From: Candidatus Falkowella caecavicola
GTDB taxonomy: Bacteria; Bacillota; Clostridia; Oscillospirales; Ruminococcaceae
Length of the DNA: 62,374 nt
Direction of reading: 5' to 3'
NCBI GenBank assembly: GCA_904420125.1
Contig: CAJFUK010000002.1
Location: 1-62,374, forward strand
Under the pieces are notes generated by a model. It saw only the letters and a program-made list of their open reading frames with translations, was not told the DNA's origin and searched no databases. Shown here in pieces: positions 60,688 through 62,374 of this stretch. Numbering within the stretch: position 1 is the first letter of the stretch; every line of letters starts with the position of its first letter. The position numbers were made by a program, and so were the translations under genes.

Positions 60688-61086
60688 ATGCGTGAAACAC
60701 ATCGCTTTTTAGAAATAATACAGAACTATCGAGATCAGATTATGCCATCCTGGCAAATAGCGTCTGGAACGATCGGGGAGGTGATTTCCGTCACGCCGCT
60801 AACCATTCAGGTTGGCTCCGGGCTGTGTCTGACCGAACCATTTTTAGTCATTCTGGCAACTTGCAGCGGGCAAAAAGAAAAGATGGAATTTTGGATGAAA
60901 CGGCTACCGGACGGAAGTTATATTGAAGCCGATGAGGGAGATCCGGATGCCATTTACGGCCGGGGACTGTTTCGGAATATAAACGGCGGTCTTTTGGTGG
61001 GAGACAGGGTTTGTATGATCCGCCTAGAGGGCGGGAAAACCTTTGCAGTGATTGGAAAAATACAGAAGAAGGGAGATGAAGACTGA
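60688..61086 (+). CDS. DUF2577 baseplate protein (XkdR-like)
   Basis: 132 residues, OB-like beta fold. ASGTIGEVISVTPLTIQVG, an internal LVGDRVCMIRLEGGKTFAVIGK and overall length match DUF2577 proteins of PBSX-like baseplates. AAAGAGG precedes the ATG. Its stop overlaps the next start (TGATG). A TATACT box at 60619-60624 could be its own -10, as the upstream terminator cuts it off from XkdP. Confidence 0.75.
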   Translation: MRETHRFLEIIQNYRDQIMPSWQIASGTIGEVISVTPLTIQVGSGLCLTEPFLVILATCSGQKEKMEFWMKRLPDGSYIEADEGDPDAIYGRGLFRNINGGLLVGDRVCMIRLEGGKTFAVIGKIQKKGDED

Positions 61087-62063
61087 TGCCACATCTACAG
61101 ATTATTGCAGAAGACCGGGAGAGGGACCGGCTGATTGATCTGACAGGGTTAACCTGCCGGGTGCAATGGACAGATACGGTGGCCTACCGGCCCGGTTGTC
61201 TGATGCTGGAACTCATAGACCCTACGATACGGCTGTCGCATGGCGGGCGCATTCAGCTGTATTCCGATGGGGTGGGACTATTCAGCGGTTTTATTATGTA
61301 TATTTCTTGTGGGTCGGACGGACGTATGACAGTATATGCTTATGACCAAAGGCGATACCTGAACAATATGGATATGCGAAGTTTTTCCTATGCCAGCAGC
61401 TCAGAAATTTTTACAAAAATTTGTGAAGATCTTCAACTTCCCTATCAGGTTCGTGATCCAAGCACTTACAAGCTGGGGACAATCCTGGGGGATCGCCGAA
61501 GCAATTTTTCCATTTTGGAAGAAGCGTTAGAAGAGACCGCTCTTCAGTCAGGACAGAAATTTTTGCTTCGAGATTGCTTCGGCAAGCTGGAACATGTACA
61601 TACAGATTCTTTGCAGAGCAATCTTTTGCTGGGAGACAATGATCTGCTCACCGAATACCAATATACCAGCGATATCCGGCAGAATACTTATAACGCGATC
61701 CTGTTAGTACAAAATAACGACCAGAAGCAGACACGTTATCTGGCGGAAAATCCACAGAAGATTGCCGCATGGGGCCGCCTGCAATATATAGAATCCGCAG
61801 ACGGCACACTGAATCAGGCCCAGGTACAAGAGCGGGCAGAGCGCCTGCTGCAAGAAAAATGCAGAGAAAAAAAGAGTCTGCGGTTACAGGCGTTGGGAGA
61901 CTTGCGTATTTATGCGGGATGCAGTTTTTACCTGTCGGCAGAAGCTTTGGTTAAACAGGGAATTGCAGCGGGGAGCCGGGTCATGGCCCTATCCTGTACC
62001 CATGATTTCTGGCCGGACAGCCATATGATGTCGATTGAGGCAGAAATAACTCAAACAGAATAA
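61086..62063 (+). CDS. XkdQ/YqbQ-like baseplate hub protein
   Basis: 325 residues. GLTCRVQWTDTVAYRPGCLMLEL, SDGVGLFSGFIMY, YAYDQRRYLNNMD and the final CTHDFWPDSHMMSIEAEI mark the XkdQ/YqbQ (gpD/gp27-like) hub family. These proteins are trimeric at the tail tip and connect to the puncturing device. Coupled to the DUF2577 gene. In PBSX it comes before, not after, that gene. Confidence 0.88.
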   Translation: MPHLQIIAEDRERDRLIDLTGLTCRVQWTDTVAYRPGCLMLELIDPTIRLSHGGRIQLYSDGVGLFSGFIMYISCGSDGRMTVYAYDQRRYLNNMDMRSFSYASSSEIFTKICEDLQLPYQVRDPSTYKLGTILGDRRSNFSILEEALEETALQSGQKFLLRDCFGKLEHVHTDSLQSNLLLGDNDLLTEYQYTSDIRQNTYNAILLVQNNDQKQTRYLAENPQKIAAWGRLQYIESADGTLNQAQVQERAERLLQEKCREKKSLRLQALGDLRIYAGCSFYLSAEALVKQGIAAGSRVMALSCTHDFWPDSHMMSIEAEITQTE

Positions 62064-62064
62064 A

Positions 62065-62096
62065 AAAGCAGCAGTCTCAAATAAGACTGCTGCTGG
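62065..62096 (-). terminator. terminator after second SHOCT gene
   Basis: AGCAGCAGTCT pairs with AGACTGCTGCT; T6 follows on the minus strand. It ends the minus-strand gene and faces the XkdQ stop. Confidence 0.8.
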
Positions 62097-62098
62097 GA

Positions 62099-62374
62099 TC
62101 AGAGCCTTGACTGCATCAGATCCTGTTTCAGACTATCAAATTCATCTCTGGAAATAAGGCCGCGGTCCAAAAGGTTGGCAAGGTCCGTCAGTTGGGAAGC
62201 AATATTGGAAGAGTCGGCGGAGGGTTGGGCAGAAGATTCGTCAGGTTTTGGGGAGTCGGGCCCAAGCAAAGCAAGGCGCTTTTGTTGGAACTCTTCTTCC
62301 GACATATAGCCGCGTTCGACGAGATCACGGTAGCGGTCGAGCATTTCGGCCGGGGTAGGAGGTTCAAAAGAAGA
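62099..62374 (-). CDS. double-SHOCT protein, partial at window edge
   Basis: The frame continues past the right edge, so the N-terminus is missing. Two SHOCT motifs are visible: LDRYRDLVERGYMSEEEFQQ and LANLLDRGLISRDEFDSLKQ, with a Ser/Pro-rich linker. The first motif and the residues before it (PPTPAEMLDRYRDLVERG) match the end of the SHOCT protein at 60083-60499 (QPTPEEMEERYRDLLERG), so they are paralogues. Also antisense to the tail genes. Confidence 0.75.
   Translation of the reverse strand, partial: SSFEPPTPAEMLDRYRDLVERGYMSEEEFQQKRLALLGPDSPKPDESSAQPSADSSNIASQLTDLANLLDRGLISRDEFDSLKQDLMQSRL

Overview
The window reads as the chromosome of a low-to-mid GC, anaerobic Firmicute of class Clostridia. 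The signs are a glmS ribozyme, FeoA/FeoB, a DUF177-rpmF pair, a DUF512-der-plsY-gpsA operon, a SpoIIQ-like M23 peptidase, ferredoxin-type proteins, strong AGGAGG ribosome binding sites and frequent TTG starts. Family-level placement is not possible from this sequence alone. At the far right the host chromosome passes into a contractile-tailed (PBSX/myovirus-like) prophage that runs off the window edge.

Layout. 0-8.2 kb: GNAT acetyltransferase, flavin reductase-like protein, a FucO-type iron alcohol dehydrogenase, an extended SDR, a conserved 53-residue small protein, tRNA-Leu(CAA), a DUF2871 membrane protein, an eroded gene-poor stretch, and a membrane diguanylate cyclase. 8.3-21.3 kb: a redox island with a broken NusG-II protein, an ApbE lipoprotein (FAD:protein FMN transferase), an ArsP-type permease, a DUF362 lipoprotein, a cupin remnant, a DUF3737 beta-helix protein, a DUF4405 haem-type membrane protein, an Fe-S aldo/keto reductase, three flavodoxin lipoproteins (one fused to a cyclophilin-like domain, one with a 36-bp minisatellite), a second aldo/keto reductase, and a LysR regulator. 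Two promoters in this island share an identical LysR-type layout, and a matching half of it lies over the LysR gene's own promoter.

21.6-31 kb: O6-alkylguanine methyltransferase, a Crp/Fnr regulator divergent from a ferredoxin protein, an S1-domain protein, YsxC, glmS with its ribozyme, and feoAB. 31.6-47.3 kb: a surface-anchored GH9-like protein, a beta-lactamase-fold serine hydrolase, a MATE transporter, an M23 peptidase, a pseudo-rhomboid, a GH30 glycosidase, a DUF624 protein, DUF177-rpmF, and DUF512-der-plsY-gpsA. 47.5-48.7 kb: tRNA-Gly(TCC) and tRNA-Arg(TCT), then a Vat-type xenobiotic acetyltransferase and a 28-bp perfect palindrome.

48.7 kb to the end: prophage. It has a LexA/S24-type repressor, a divergent operator-promoter region, a Cro-like protein, a DUF1492 sigma-like regulator, the terminase pair, portal, scaffold, capsid, head-tail connectors, tail sheath, tail tube, and a tail chaperone whose two frames are joined by an A AAA AAC slippery site. 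XkdP-, DUF2577- and XkdQ-like baseplate genes follow. No tape-measure gene lies between the chaperone and XkdP, where such phages carry it. Instead there are two mini-ORFs and a terminator, and two paralogous antisense SHOCT-domain genes split the baseplate genes into separate transcription units. This rearranged tail module and the LysR-controlled extracytoplasmic flavin redox island are the two most interesting parts of the window.
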